Notes: a model not told the origin generated them from the sequence alone. Counted from the first letter of the stretch, positions 46,863-56,422 are shown. The stretch: 64,000 nt of DNA from an uncultured Oscillospiraceae bacterium (GCA_934481385.1 CAKSPD010000008.1:1-64000); one strand, 5' to 3'. Numbers and translations are program-made.

Positions 46863-47024
46863 TGGTTTGAGAAGTTCTTTAATATTTTTTGGACATACAT
46901 TACAATTTTCAACAGCTTTTTTTGTGACATCTGACAATAATAAATATAAAAGTTACAAAACGGTTAAAATACACAAATTCAGACATTTAATTTTGTTTAT
47001 AATGAATGGTATGTCAAAGCGAAG

Positions 47025-47903
47025 TTATTCAACCGTAACAAATTTTATTATTTCTGCTACCTGTTGCTGAGTAAGGGATTCAACCATAAGGAGTTCATAA
47101 GGGTGACTGAAATATTGTATTGTATTACGCAGTTCTATAATATCATCAGCAATATTTTCATCAACATAAGGCAGTTTCATAAAATCTTCTTTCAAGGCAG
47201 TATTGAGATTTATCAGAATAAATTCTTCGGTTGTAATTTCAGTTGGTTCTGTTTCCGGAACAGAATCCTGTTCATCTGAAAAATCGGATTCTTGAAGCTG
47301 TATATCGTCATTATTATAATTATAATCATTATCATCATAAATTTCGGGTTCATTAAAAATTTCGGAATCAGAATTATCAGGTTCATCATATGATTCATTT
47401 TCAACAAATATAAAATCATATATTTTTTCAAGTTTCTTTTCACCGATACCGCTGACATTCAGAAGTTCTTCACGGTTTTTGAAACTGCCGTAAGTTTCTC
47501 GGTATTCAATTATTTTTGATGCAGCAGCATCACCTATTCCGTCAAGGGTTTTAAGTTCATCAATTCCTGCTGAATTTATATCTATCGGAAAATTTACGCT
47601 TTCTGTTTCTGCTGTATCTGTTATAACGGTTGTTGCAACAGAAACCTGCGTTTCTTTGGTTGAAGAAGTTTTTGTTTTCTTTTTCCCAGAAGATGTTGTA
47701 TTCACTGCTTTTGTAACTGTCTGAACAGCAGTTATACTATTATATAGTATATCATCAGTATTGGTTTCAGAAGATTCCGTATCGTTTATTATAACAACTT
47801 CAAAATCATTGGTATTCTTATCTTCAGAAAAGGCAATCAGAAATGAGGCAGAAAAAATTATTGCTGTCAGAACGATTAAAAGAGTATAAACTTTTTGTTT
47901 CAA
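47025..47903 (-). CDS. Anchored ComEA-like protein with two helix-hairpin-helix modules
   Basis: A 292-residue protein from the TTG at 47903; a longer reading to 47969 would translate through a consensus promoter, so it is wrong. One N-terminal membrane segment (about 4-24), a Thr/Ser-rich stretch, a ComEA-type DNA-binding module (INSAGIDELKTLDGIGDAAASKIIEYR ... LLNVSGIGEKKLEKI), an acidic Asp/Asn/Glu-rich linker of about 75 residues, then a second degenerate module (INLNTALKEDFMKLPYVDENIADDII). ComEA binds incoming DNA in competent bacteria; no comEC or comEB is next to it, so a role in DNA uptake is only possible. Confidence 0.78.
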   Translation of the reverse strand: MKQKVYTLLIVLTAIIFSASFLIAFSEDKNTNDFEVVIINDTESSETNTDDILYNSITAVQTVTKAVNTTSSGKKKTKTSSTKETQVSVATTVITDTAETESVNFPIDINSAGIDELKTLDGIGDAAASKIIEYRETYGSFKNREELLNVSGIGEKKLEKIYDFIFVENESYDEPDNSDSEIFNEPEIYDDNDYNYNNDDIQLQESDFSDEQDSVPETEPTEITTEEFILINLNTALKEDFMKLPYVDENIADDIIELRNTIQYFSHPYELLMVESLTQQQVAEIIKFVTVE

Positions 47904-47940
47904 GAAGAACACCGCCCGAAATAAATAATATATCAGGCAT

Positions 47941-47969
47941 ATTATATCACTTTCGACAAAATATGTCAA
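47941..47969 (-). promoter_or_regulatory. Promoter of the ComEA-like gene
   Basis: Minus-strand -35 TTGACA (47964-47969), 17-bp spacer, -10 TATAAT (47941-47946). The predicted start point leaves about 30 bases to the TTG start codon. Confidence 0.85.
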
Positions 47970-47982
47970 ATTTTTCCATAAG

Positions 47983-48834
47983 CTATATTTTATTGTTTCT
48001 GAAATCCTTCGGAACTATTCCGAAATATTCTTTGAACTGACGGTTAAAATTTGAAAGATTTCTGAACCCGCAGTTAAATGCTATTTCAGATACACTCAAA
48101 TCAGTATTTTTAAGTTCTTCACCTGCTTTTTTGAGTCTGAACTGCATTACATATTCTATACAGGGTATTCCTACATTTTTTTTAAAGAAGTTCATAAAAT
48201 AAGCTTTGCTGAAATGGCATAAATCTGCAAGCTCAGAAACTTTTATATCCTCCTGATAATTTTCCTGAATATATTGCAGGGCAATCTTTATTTTTTCAAG
48301 ATGCCTGAACGATTCATTCTGAACTTCTATTTTACCATATTTATATAATAAATATATAAGTTTGTAAAGCTCACTTTTAAGCATAAGCTCATAGAATTTT
48401 TCTTTCTGGTTTCCTGTTTCAAAAAGTTTTTTCACACATTCATATATTTCTTCATAATACATATCATTTTCAGTAATAAGCGGTGAAAAGAATTTTGCAC
48501 CGTTAATAATCGGTCTTATATATGATACAGATGCTTTATCATAAAATGCACTTCCAAGAAAATCCATACTTCCGACAAATGTATAGGATTCAAGTGAAGT
48601 ATCTGAATAAACAGAATGAAGCAGATTGGGAGTTATTATTATAATATCGCCCTTTTTGGCATTGATTCGTGTATCCCCTACCTGATACTGCCCCTCCCCT
48701 TTTATAAGCAGATTTATTTCAATTTCAGGGTGCCAGTGAAGTGCAACATCAGGCATATAATCAGGAATCTGACAGCGGTAAAATGAGAACGGTTTAAGCT
48801 GTGTGCTGTGAACTTTATTTTCTTTATGTGACAT
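47983..48834 (-). CDS. AraC-family transcriptional regulator with cupin sensor domain
   Basis: A 283-residue regulator. The N-terminal cupin (HWHPEIEINLLIKGEGQY, DIIIITPNLLHSV) binds a small ligand, probably a sugar. The C-terminal double helix-turn-helix (IKVSELADLCHFSKAYFMNFFKK, VSEIAFNCGFRNLSNFNRQFKEYFGIVPKDFR) is intact. It is divergent from the beta-glucosidase gene with a 137-bp shared upstream region, so it likely controls that gene. Confidence 0.9.
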   Translation of the reverse strand: MSHKENKVHSTQLKPFSFYRCQIPDYMPDVALHWHPEIEINLLIKGEGQYQVGDTRINAKKGDIIIITPNLLHSVYSDTSLESYTFVGSMDFLGSAFYDKASVSYIRPIINGAKFFSPLITENDMYYEEIYECVKKLFETGNQKEKFYELMLKSELYKLIYLLYKYGKIEVQNESFRHLEKIKIALQYIQENYQEDIKVSELADLCHFSKAYFMNFFKKNVGIPCIEYVMQFRLKKAGEELKNTDLSVSEIAFNCGFRNLSNFNRQFKEYFGIVPKDFRNNKI

Positions 48835-48971
48835 AAAAAATTTTTCTCCTTACATGTTATTATAGTATAATTTTTGAGTACAATAATAGTAGATTTTCTG
48901 AATTGATTCATGCTATAATATCAATAATATCACAGCACGAAAAAAATGTCAAACTGAAAGGAGTTTTTATT

Positions 48972-50333
48972 ATGGCTTTAAACAAAAATTTTATATGGGG
49001 TTCTGCTACCGCTTCATATCAGGTTGAAGGAGCTTATCTTGAAGACGGAAAAGGACTCAACATCTTCGATACATTCTGCAAAGTTCATGGAAATATAATC
49101 AACGATGACAACGGAGATATTGCATGTGACCACTATCACAGATTCAGAGAAGACGTTGCACTTATGAAAAAAATCGGTTTAAAGGCTTACCGTTTTTCAA
49201 TAAGCTGGTCAAGAATACTTCCTGAAGGTACAGGAAAGGTAAATCCTGCCGGAATAAAATTCTACAATGAACTTATTGATGAACTTCTTAAAAACGATAT
49301 TATACCTTTTGTAACTCTTTATCACTGGGATATGCCTCTTGCACTCGATAAACTTGGTGGCTGGCGTAATCCTATGATTGTTCAGTGGTTTGCAAACTAT
49401 GCGAAAGTTGTAGCTGAAAACTTTTCTGACAGAGTACAGAATTTCTTTACAATAAACGAACCTCAGGTTATTGTCGGAATGGGTCATCAGTTCGGAAAAC
49501 ATGCTCCGGGACTCCGTCTTACTACTCCGGAACTTCTTGAAATTATGCACAATCTCCTTAAAGCTCATGGTGCAGCAGTTATAGCTCTGCGTACTTTCGG
49601 AAAACAGAAACTCAATATCGGATATGCTCCATGCGGTTGCATGAACATTCCTGCAACTGATTCTCCTGAAGATATAGATGCTGCAAAACGCTCTATGTTT
49701 GAATTTGATGACCCTTCATATGCTCCGAACAGCATTTCATGGTATAATGATGCAGTAATTTTCGGTAAGTATCCTGAAAAGGAATTTAAAATGTGTGAAC
49801 CGTTTATGCCGAAAGTTACTGAATCCGATATGAAACTTATCAGTCAGCCTATTGACTTTTTAGGTCATAACGTTTACTGGGGTATGACAATTTCAGGAAA
49901 ATCAGGAAAAATCAACTATGTAAAAGACCCCGGAGGTTTTGCAAATGACCCTCACAACTGGCCTGTAACTCATGATTGTATATACTGGGGTACAAAATTC
50001 CTCTATGAAAGATATAACATGCCTGTCATAATCACTGAAAACGGTAAATCCTGTCTTGATACCGTATCTGATGACGGTGCTGTTCATGATACCGAAAGAA
50101 TAAGCTATATCAGGGGATACCTCAGAGGTCTTAAAAAATCAGCTGAAGAAGGTACTGATATAAGAGGATATTTCCACTGGTCACTTATGGACAACTTTGA
50201 ATGGGCTTACGGCTATAAGGAACGTTTCGGACTTATTTATGTTGACTATCCGACACAGAAACGTATTCTTAAAGATTCTGCTTATTATTACAGCGATATT
50301 ATAAAATCAAACGGAGAGATTTTAAATGACTGA
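48972..50333 (+). CDS. GH1 family beta-glucosidase
   Basis: Retaining glycosidase of 453 residues from the ATG at 48972 after AAAGGAG; no signal peptide, so cytoplasmic. N-terminal FIWGSATASYQVEGA, acid/base Glu in FFTINEPQV, and nucleophile Glu in VIITENGKS. GH1 enzymes here split cellobiose or other beta-glucosides (possibly phosphorylated forms), which fits the nearby importer. The C-terminal FHWSLMDNFEWAYGYKERFGL is the aglycone-site segment of true beta-glucosidases. A -10-like TATAAT is at about 48914; the -35 is poor, consistent with activator control. Confidence 0.94.
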   Translation: MALNKNFIWGSATASYQVEGAYLEDGKGLNIFDTFCKVHGNIINDDNGDIACDHYHRFREDVALMKKIGLKAYRFSISWSRILPEGTGKVNPAGIKFYNELIDELLKNDIIPFVTLYHWDMPLALDKLGGWRNPMIVQWFANYAKVVAENFSDRVQNFFTINEPQVIVGMGHQFGKHAPGLRLTTPELLEIMHNLLKAHGAAVIALRTFGKQKLNIGYAPCGCMNIPATDSPEDIDAAKRSMFEFDDPSYAPNSISWYNDAVIFGKYPEKEFKMCEPFMPKVTESDMKLISQPIDFLGHNVYWGMTISGKSGKINYVKDPGGFANDPHNWPVTHDCIYWGTKFLYERYNMPVIITENGKSCLDTVSDDGAVHDTERISYIRGYLRGLKKSAEEGTDIRGYFHWSLMDNFEWAYGYKERFGLIYVDYPTQKRILKDSAYYYSDIIKSNGEILND

Positions 50334-50922
50334 AAAGGAAAGAATGGTTAAAGGTCTGCTCTATATTGCCTCTGATGATTCAATACAAAGCATATCAAAG
50401 GAAAACAGAAAGCTTATTGATGCTTTCAACAAGGCTGATGCTGATGAAAGAATGGACTATATCAGAAAAGCTTTTGCACATACCGGAAAAAACGCTTATA
50501 TTGAACCTCCTTTTTACTGTGACCACGGCTGGAATATATCTGTCGGAGATAACTTCTATGCAAATACCGGTGTTATAATTCTTGACCAGTGTCCTGTAAA
50601 TATCGGAGATAATGTTATGCTCGCCCCAAGAGTAAGCATTTTCTGTGCCTGCCACCCGATTGATGCAGAAATCCGCAACAAGCTCTATGAAATGGGAAAA
50701 CCTGTTACTATCGGCAATGATGTATGGATAGGCGGAAACACTGTTATAAACCCCGGTGTAACTATCGGCAGTAATGTTGTAATCGGTTCTGGAAGTGTTG
50801 TAACTCACGATATTCCGGACAATGTTGTTGCTGTGGGAAACCCCTGCCGTGTTCTGCGTGAAATCACTGAAAAAGACCACGAATACTGGCTCAGTCGTCT
50901 GAACAGGGAACGTTCTGAATAA
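50326..50922 (+). CDS. Sugar O-acetyltransferase, maltose/galactoside type
   Basis: Left-handed beta-helix acetyltransferase, 198 residues, of the LacA/Maa group. The N-terminal MTEKERMVKGLLY helix, HGWNISVGDNFYANTGVIILD and the hexapeptide run IGNDVWIGGNTVINPGVTIGSNVVIGSGSVV are characteristic; the catalytic His is in CHPID. It acetylates sugars with acetyl-CoA, perhaps non-metabolised glucosides for export. It overlaps the beta-glucosidase gene by 8 bp. Confidence 0.92.
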   Translation: MTEKERMVKGLLYIASDDSIQSISKENRKLIDAFNKADADERMDYIRKAFAHTGKNAYIEPPFYCDHGWNISVGDNFYANTGVIILDQCPVNIGDNVMLAPRVSIFCACHPIDAEIRNKLYEMGKPVTIGNDVWIGGNTVINPGVTIGSNVVIGSGSVVTHDIPDNVVAVGNPCRVLREITEKDHEYWLSRLNRERSE

Positions 50923-50926
50923 ATGT

Positions 50927-50953
50927 AAAAGGCAGTCGCTCTGACTGCCTTTT
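50927..50953. terminator. Bidirectional terminator
   Basis: AAAAGGCAGTC (50927-50937) pairs with GACTGCCTTTT (50943-50953), with A/T runs on both sides, between convergent genes. Confidence 0.92.
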
Positions 50954-50954
50954 T

Positions 50955-51620
50955 TTATTTTATCTGCTCAACACTATCGAAAAGTGCAAAATATTTTGTC
51001 GGTATATACTTGTCAATATGGCACTTGCCGAAAAACCATTTTCTGAACCAGCAGTTTTTTATTACATCTTCAAAGAATGTATGTACTTCAAGACGCTGAA
51101 AAATATCAACGTTCAGACAGTCTTTAAGAGATGCCGGAGGTTCATGAGTTATTATGTAATCAATTTTCCAGTTGTATTTTTTAAGATTTTCAATAGCTCC
51201 GAGTATTTCGGCATGTGTAGGCTGTTCACGTTTCCACCAGTTCTGACTGTCACAGCGAAATTCAAAATCCTGACTGTGACCGCCTCCGAAAGCAAAGATT
51301 TTCATACCCTCTATTTCATAAATTTCCCCACGCATAAGATGAAAAATATTCTTTCCGAGAACATGAACTTTTCCTTTATTCCATTCAACAGGTTCAGGCT
51401 TTTCAATTATATCAAAATTTTCATGACAGCCGTCAACAAACGCAATATTAAATTCTTTTTCCTCAAGTTTTTTTATTACAGCTTTTTCTTCTTTTGAATC
51501 ATTCCAGAAAAATCCGAAATCACCGCATATTATAAGGGTATCACCCTTTTTAAGACGTTTTATTTTTGAATCTCTGAATCTTTTAAATTCTCCATGCATA
51601 TCTCCTGTGACATATACCAT
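50955..51620 (-). CDS. Calcineurin-like metallophosphoesterase
   Basis: A 221-residue phosphoesterase from the ATG at 51620 behind GGAGG. Metal-binding motifs: GDMHGE (near residue 5), GDFGFFW, DGCHEN (GNHE equivalent), GGGHSQD, and THEPP. The substrate is unknown; similar small bacterial proteins are single-gene phosphoesterases. Cytoplasmic. Confidence 0.85.
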   Translation of the reverse strand: MVYVTGDMHGEFKRFRDSKIKRLKKGDTLIICGDFGFFWNDSKEEKAVIKKLEEKEFNIAFVDGCHENFDIIEKPEPVEWNKGKVHVLGKNIFHLMRGEIYEIEGMKIFAFGGGHSQDFEFRCDSQNWWKREQPTHAEILGAIENLKKYNWKIDYIITHEPPASLKDCLNVDIFQRLEVHTFFEDVIKNCWFRKWFFGKCHIDKYIPTKYFALFDSVEQIK

Positions 51621-51735
51621 TAAAAAATCCTCCTTTTTTTCTTTAATCCAGTAATATTCTATCATATTTTTCATAAAACGTAAACAGCTTTCAAAAAAAT
51701 TTTTAAAACCCCTTTCAAAATATAAAATAATCTGA

Positions 51736-51741
51736 TATAAT
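51736..51741 (+). promoter_or_regulatory. -10 element of the first S11-like gene
   Basis: TATAAT about 35 bp before the start codon; the -35 (TTTCAA at 51713) is weak. Confidence 0.5.
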
Positions 51742-51774
51742 ATAGTTAATATGTGTTAAAGGAGATATTTTTAT

Positions 51775-53181
51775 ATGAAAAAGATACTTTCGTTTGTTAT
51801 GGCTGTTGTGGCATCGGTGTCATTTTTTTGCAGTACTGAAACTAAAGCATTTAATTTTCCGCTTACATCTCAGATAAAAAGCGAATCTGCAATGGTGATA
51901 AATCTCGATTCCAATCTGACCATACATGAAAAAAATGCTGATGTTCAGCAGTCCCCCGGTGCTTTGGTCAATATTATGACCGCTGTAATCTGTCTTGAAA
52001 ACAGCAAAAACCTCAATGAAGAAATTACCGTTGATTCATCAGTTTATTCAGGTCTGTCTGAAAGTGAATACTATATGGATTTGTGCTATGCCGATATATA
52101 TGACGGCGATGTTCTCACTGTTGAGGATTTGCTTTCTGCAATGATGCTTACTTCATCAATAGAGGCTACACAGACTCTTGCTTACCATTTCAGTGACGGA
52201 AATATAACTGAATTTGTAAATATGATGAATGAAAAAGCTCAGGAAATCGGCTGTACAAATACAAATTTTACAAATCCGAACGGTCTTTATGATGCAAAAC
52301 AGTATACAACTGCAAGGGATATGGCTTTATTAACTGAATATGCCCTGAAAGTTCCGCATTTTGAGGAAATCGCAACGCAGACAGAACATACTCCCAGCCA
52401 CCCGAACAGTGAAAGACACAAAATAGAAGAAGGCGAAGACCCGTGGGTATGGACTCATTCAAATCTTATGACTGATACTGAATCAGATTATTACTATGTC
52501 GGTGCAAAGGGAATCAAAACTGCAAATATTTCTTCAGCAGGAAGAAATCTTATAACTCTCGGAAGCAAAAGCGGAAACAACTATCTTGTTGTTCTTATGA
52601 AAGCTCCGTTTACTGATGCTTACGGTGAAAGACAGTTCTATCATCTTGATGATGCAGAAATTATTCTTGACTGGATATTCAACCATTTTTCATATCAGGT
52701 ATTGCTTTCCGATTCAATCGAAATTGATGAAATAGAAGTTGAACTCGGTGAAAATACTGATTATGTTCTTGTAAAGCCTGAAAAGGAATTTACTTACCTC
52801 TGGTATGACGGAATAGACCTTGCACTCATAAAAACTGAAACACACTGTCCTGATTCCATAAAAGCTCCTGTTTCAAAAGGTCAGAACCTCGGAACAGTCG
52901 ATTTAAAATATTCAGGCGAAACTTTAGGAACGGTAAATCTTGTTGCGGTATCTGATGTAAAGCGTTCAAAATCAAAATATAATTTATACGCTGCATCAGC
53001 ATTTCTTAAATCACCATGGTTTAAAAACGCAATAATAATATCATCAGTTCTCTGTCTTATGTACATGCTTATATGCATCTATGCTTTTATATGCTATAAA
53101 AACAGACAGAAACCTGTAAAGCCTATTTATACTGTTCCGAAAACTCCTAAATCAGATGACGGCAAAAAATCAAAGAAATAA
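51775..53181 (+). CDS. D,D-carboxypeptidase (S11) homologue without catalytic residues
   Basis: A 468-residue exported protein: signal peptide (1 to about 25), S11 peptidase-like domain, C-terminal beta domain, one membrane segment (about 420-440) and a Lys-rich cytoplasmic tail. It aligns with PBP5/DacF, but all three motifs are changed. SxxK reads A-L-V-N in SPGALVNIMTAV, SxN reads S-S-I in LTSSIEATQTLA, and KTG reads K-T-A in GIKTANISSAG. It should therefore not cleave D-Ala-D-Ala or bind penicillin covalently; a structural or regulatory wall role is likely. It lies upstream of fbp, and a similar degenerate paralogue lies downstream. Confidence 0.85.
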   Translation: MKKILSFVMAVVASVSFFCSTETKAFNFPLTSQIKSESAMVINLDSNLTIHEKNADVQQSPGALVNIMTAVICLENSKNLNEEITVDSSVYSGLSESEYYMDLCYADIYDGDVLTVEDLLSAMMLTSSIEATQTLAYHFSDGNITEFVNMMNEKAQEIGCTNTNFTNPNGLYDAKQYTTARDMALLTEYALKVPHFEEIATQTEHTPSHPNSERHKIEEGEDPWVWTHSNLMTDTESDYYYVGAKGIKTANISSAGRNLITLGSKSGNNYLVVLMKAPFTDAYGERQFYHLDDAEIILDWIFNHFSYQVLLSDSIEIDEIEVELGENTDYVLVKPEKEFTYLWYDGIDLALIKTETHCPDSIKAPVSKGQNLGTVDLKYSGETLGTVNLVAVSDVKRSKSKYNLYAASAFLKSPWFKNAIIISSVLCLMYMLICIYAFICYKNRQKPVKPIYTVPKTPKSDDGKKSKK

Positions 53182-53187
53182 TTTTCT

Positions 53188-53215
53188 AAGGCGGAAAAAT
53201 TTTTTCCGCCTTATT
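53188..53215 (+). terminator. Terminator after the first S11-like gene
   Basis: AAGGCGGAAAA pairs with TTTTCCGCCTT (53188-53212), followed by a T-rich stretch. Confidence 0.88.
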
Positions 53216-53219
53216 TTTG

Positions 53220-53248
53220 TTGACTGGAAAAATTTTTTAAGCTATAAT
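53220..53248 (+). promoter_or_regulatory. Promoter of fbp
   Basis: -35 TTGACT (53220-53225), 17-bp spacer, -10 TATAAT (53243-53248). Confidence 0.82.
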
Positions 53249-53281
53249 TATACTATAATAATATGAACGGAGGAATTATCT

Positions 53282-55195
53282 TTGGAACTTAAATATTTAA
53301 AGCTTTTATCAAAAGAATATCCCAGCATTGAATCCGCTGCAAGTGCCATTGTAAACTACAATGCTATAAGAAGTCTGCCTAAAGGAACAGAATACTTTTT
53401 CAGCGATTTGCATGGAGAATATGAAAGCTTTCTTCATCTCCTTAAAAGTGCATCGGGACTTATAAAAAATAAAATAGACAAGGTTTTCGGGAAAAGTATA
53501 ACAAGTCAGGAACGTGAAAATCTTGCATATCTTATATACTATCCCGAAAAACGAATGAAAGAACTTGAAAATTCCGGCGGTCTTACTGATGAATGGCAGA
53601 AAATTACGATATATCGTCTTATTCTTGTATGCGAAAGTGTTTCAGCAAAATACACCCGTTCAAAAGTCCGTGAAAAATGCCCTAATGATTTTCTTTATAT
53701 ACTTGATGAACTTCTCAATGTTACGGACGATATAAACAAGGATTTCTATTATGATGAAATTATCTCATCAATCATAGAAACAGGAATTTCACAGCATTTT
53801 ATTGCATCTGTCTGTAATCTCATTCAGGCAATTGCAATCGATAAGCTCCATATAATAGGCGATATTTTCGACAGAGGCCCAAGACCTGATATTATTATGG
53901 ACGAACTTATGAAACGTTCTGACGTTGATATACAATGGGGCAATCACGATATTTCATGGATGGGAGCTTGCTCCGGAAACAAGGCTCTTATTGCAAACGT
54001 TGTAAGAATAGCAATAAGCTATAACGGATTTGATGTTCTTGAGGACGGTTACGGACTCAATTTAAGGGCATTGTCAGTATTCGCAAATGACGTTTATAAA
54101 GATGACCCCTGCACAAGATTTATGCCTCATCTTCTTGATTATAACAAATATGATTCTGTTGAAGATACTCTGACCGCAAAAATGCATAAGGCTATAACTG
54201 TAATTCAATTCAAACTTGAAGGTCAGCTTATACGCAAACACCCTGAATATGAAATGAAAAGCAGAAATCTTCTTACTCAGGTTGATTTCAAAAACGGTAC
54301 AATTACAATAAAAGGAAATGCATATAAACTCAAGGATAATAATTTCCCGACAATAAATCCTGAAAACCCTCTCGAACTCACTCCGCAGGAAGATGAACTT
54401 ATGAATATTCTTTCTGCATCATTCCGCCACAGCCAGAAACTTAACAGACATATGAAATTCCTTTATTCACATGGAAGTATTTACAAGGTATGCAACGGAA
54501 ATATACTCTATCATGGCTGTATACCTATGACGGAATCAGGCGAATTTGAATATATGAACATAGGCGGAAAAAATTATTCCGGAAAAGCTCTCCTTGACAG
54601 AATAAATGAAATTGCAAGAGAAGCATATTACGGAACTTATGGAAGTAAATCAAAAGAACAGGCATGCGATTTTATGTGGTATCTTTGGTGCGGTGCAAAA
54701 TCTCCCATATACGGCAAGGATAAAATGGCTTTCTTTGAAAGATACTTTACTGATGATTCAGCACTTCATAAAGAAATATACAATCCCTATTATAAGCTCA
54801 GCGACAATCCGCAGGTATGCATGAAAATACTTCGTGAATTTGGAGTAAGTGCTGAAAACGGTCATATAATAAACGGTCATGTTCCCGTCAAAATAAAAGA
54901 CGGTGAAAGTCCGATAAAGGCTGACGGAAAACTCTATGTAATAGACGGCGGAATTTCAAAGGCTTACCGCACAAAAACAGGAATAGCCGGCTATACACTG
55001 ATTTATGATTCACACAGTTTACAGCTTGCTGAACATACGGCTGAAAACTATGCTCCGAAAGTTTACATAGTTGAAAAAATGAAAGAACGTGTAAATATTT
55101 CTGATACGGATTTGGGAAAGGAACTTGAAGAAAGAATTTCCGACTTAAATGAACTTTTAAAAGCATACAGAAGCGGTGCTATTCAGGAATCATAA
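53282..55195 (+). CDS. fbp: Fructose-1,6-bisphosphatase, class III
   Basis: Gluconeogenic phosphatase of the Firmicutes type, 637 residues (Bacillus enzyme about 670). Metallophosphatase motifs are visible: FSDLHGEYESF, IIGDIFDRGPRPD, WGNHD and INGHVPVK. The start is a TTG eight bases after GGAGG. It has its own promoter and lies between two degenerate S11-like genes and close to pgi. Confidence 0.95.
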   Translation: MELKYLKLLSKEYPSIESAASAIVNYNAIRSLPKGTEYFFSDLHGEYESFLHLLKSASGLIKNKIDKVFGKSITSQERENLAYLIYYPEKRMKELENSGGLTDEWQKITIYRLILVCESVSAKYTRSKVREKCPNDFLYILDELLNVTDDINKDFYYDEIISSIIETGISQHFIASVCNLIQAIAIDKLHIIGDIFDRGPRPDIIMDELMKRSDVDIQWGNHDISWMGACSGNKALIANVVRIAISYNGFDVLEDGYGLNLRALSVFANDVYKDDPCTRFMPHLLDYNKYDSVEDTLTAKMHKAITVIQFKLEGQLIRKHPEYEMKSRNLLTQVDFKNGTITIKGNAYKLKDNNFPTINPENPLELTPQEDELMNILSASFRHSQKLNRHMKFLYSHGSIYKVCNGNILYHGCIPMTESGEFEYMNIGGKNYSGKALLDRINEIAREAYYGTYGSKSKEQACDFMWYLWCGAKSPIYGKDKMAFFERYFTDDSALHKEIYNPYYKLSDNPQVCMKILREFGVSAENGHIINGHVPVKIKDGESPIKADGKLYVIDGGISKAYRTKTGIAGYTLIYDSHSLQLAEHTAENYAPKVYIVEKMKERVNISDTDLGKELEERISDLNELLKAYRSGAIQES

Positions 55196-55253
55196 ATAAT
55201 TTATCCGCATTTGCAGTATAATATAATAAGTATCAGATGCGGAGGATTTTTTT

Positions 55254-56381
55254 ATGAAAAAACTGTTGTGTATAATATTATCCTTAATGGCAGTAATTAT
55301 GTATATTCCTGATTACTATTCTTTTGCAGAAGAAAACAGTTTTCCGTATGTTCTTATTGAAACATCTACAAAAACTGTAATATGCGAAAACAATCCGGAT
55401 ATGCAGGTAAATGCGGGATATATGTCAAAACTTATGTCACTCCTTGTGATAGCCGATTCAATAGAAACAGGGAAATTCAGAATTGATGATGAACTGACTG
55501 CATCAGCTTCTGTAACAGGAACAAAAGGTTCTGTAATATGGCTTCAGCAGGGCGATAAACTTACGGCTGATGAACTTCTGAAAGGTGTTATAATCGGAAA
55601 TGCAAACGATGCCCTGACTGTTCTTGCAGAAAAATCATGCCGTACTTTAGATGAATTTGTTTCACAGATGAATTCAATGGCTTTCGACATAGGACTCAGA
55701 AATTCAGCATTTACGAATCCTTATGGATATTATTCTGAAAATGATTACACTACTGCTCATGATGTTGCAGTCATATCTGCTGAACTTTCAAAATATGATT
55801 TTCTTCTGCCGTATTTTCAGATTTGGAGAGATTTCATAAAAGAGGGTAAAACAGAACTTGTAAACGAAAACACCCTTTCACGCACATTTGAAGGTCACAC
55901 AGGTTTCAAGGCTTGTCATTCGGAACAGTCAGGATACTGCATAGCTGAGGAAGCTGTAAAAGATGACTGTTCATATATTGCTGTAATTCTTAATGCTCCT
56001 GATGAGGATACTATGTTTTCAAAAGCAAAAAATCTTATAAACAAAGGATTCAGAGAATATAAGGTTACTGTTCCTGCATTCCTTGATGAACTTCTTATAC
56101 CTATGAAAGTCAAATCAGGTCAGGAAAATGCTGTGGAAATTATGCTTGAATCACAGAACAGTGTTGTTGTCCCCAAAGCATCTTCTGAAATAACAAATAT
56201 AATAGTTATTCCTGAATATATTACTGCTCCTGTAAAAAAAGGGCAGAAGATAGGAACTATGGCTTTCTATAATGATGATACCCTGCTCTTTGAAACCAAT
56301 ATTATAACAAAAAATGATGTAAAAAAATCCTCCTTGTTGTTTATTGTAAAAAAATCTCTGTCAAATTTGCTGAAATTATAG
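55254..56381 (+). CDS. Second D,D-carboxypeptidase (S11) homologue without catalytic residues
   Basis: A 375-residue exported protein with signal peptide (1 to about 25) and S11-like domain, followed by a beta domain and a hydrophobic C-terminus. Compared with PBP5/DacF, SxxK reads Y-M-S-K (catalytic Ser replaced by Tyr, Lys kept), SxN reads N-A-N in IIGNANDALTVLAEK, and KTG reads K-A-C in GFKACHSEQSG. Catalysis is therefore unlikely. It resembles the paralogue at 51775-53181 in plan but has lost different residues. ATG after GCGGAGG. Confidence 0.83.
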   Translation: MKKLLCIILSLMAVIMYIPDYYSFAEENSFPYVLIETSTKTVICENNPDMQVNAGYMSKLMSLLVIADSIETGKFRIDDELTASASVTGTKGSVIWLQQGDKLTADELLKGVIIGNANDALTVLAEKSCRTLDEFVSQMNSMAFDIGLRNSAFTNPYGYYSENDYTTAHDVAVISAELSKYDFLLPYFQIWRDFIKEGKTELVNENTLSRTFEGHTGFKACHSEQSGYCIAEEAVKDDCSYIAVILNAPDEDTMFSKAKNLINKGFREYKVTVPAFLDELLIPMKVKSGQENAVEIMLESQNSVVVPKASSEITNIIVIPEYITAPVKKGQKIGTMAFYNDDTLLFETNIITKNDVKKSSLLFIVKKSLSNLLKL

Positions 56382-56422
56382 ATTAGTATTTGTTATATTT
56401 GCACAATTATGACGTTTCCCTC

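Noticed and set aside
55200-55250. Hairpin TCCGCATTTG / CAGATGCGGA covering the ribosome site of the second S11-like gene
   Set aside because: A TATAAT lies in its loop, so the transcript from that promoter would start after the first arm; it may act only on read-through from fbp. Not listed as regulatory.
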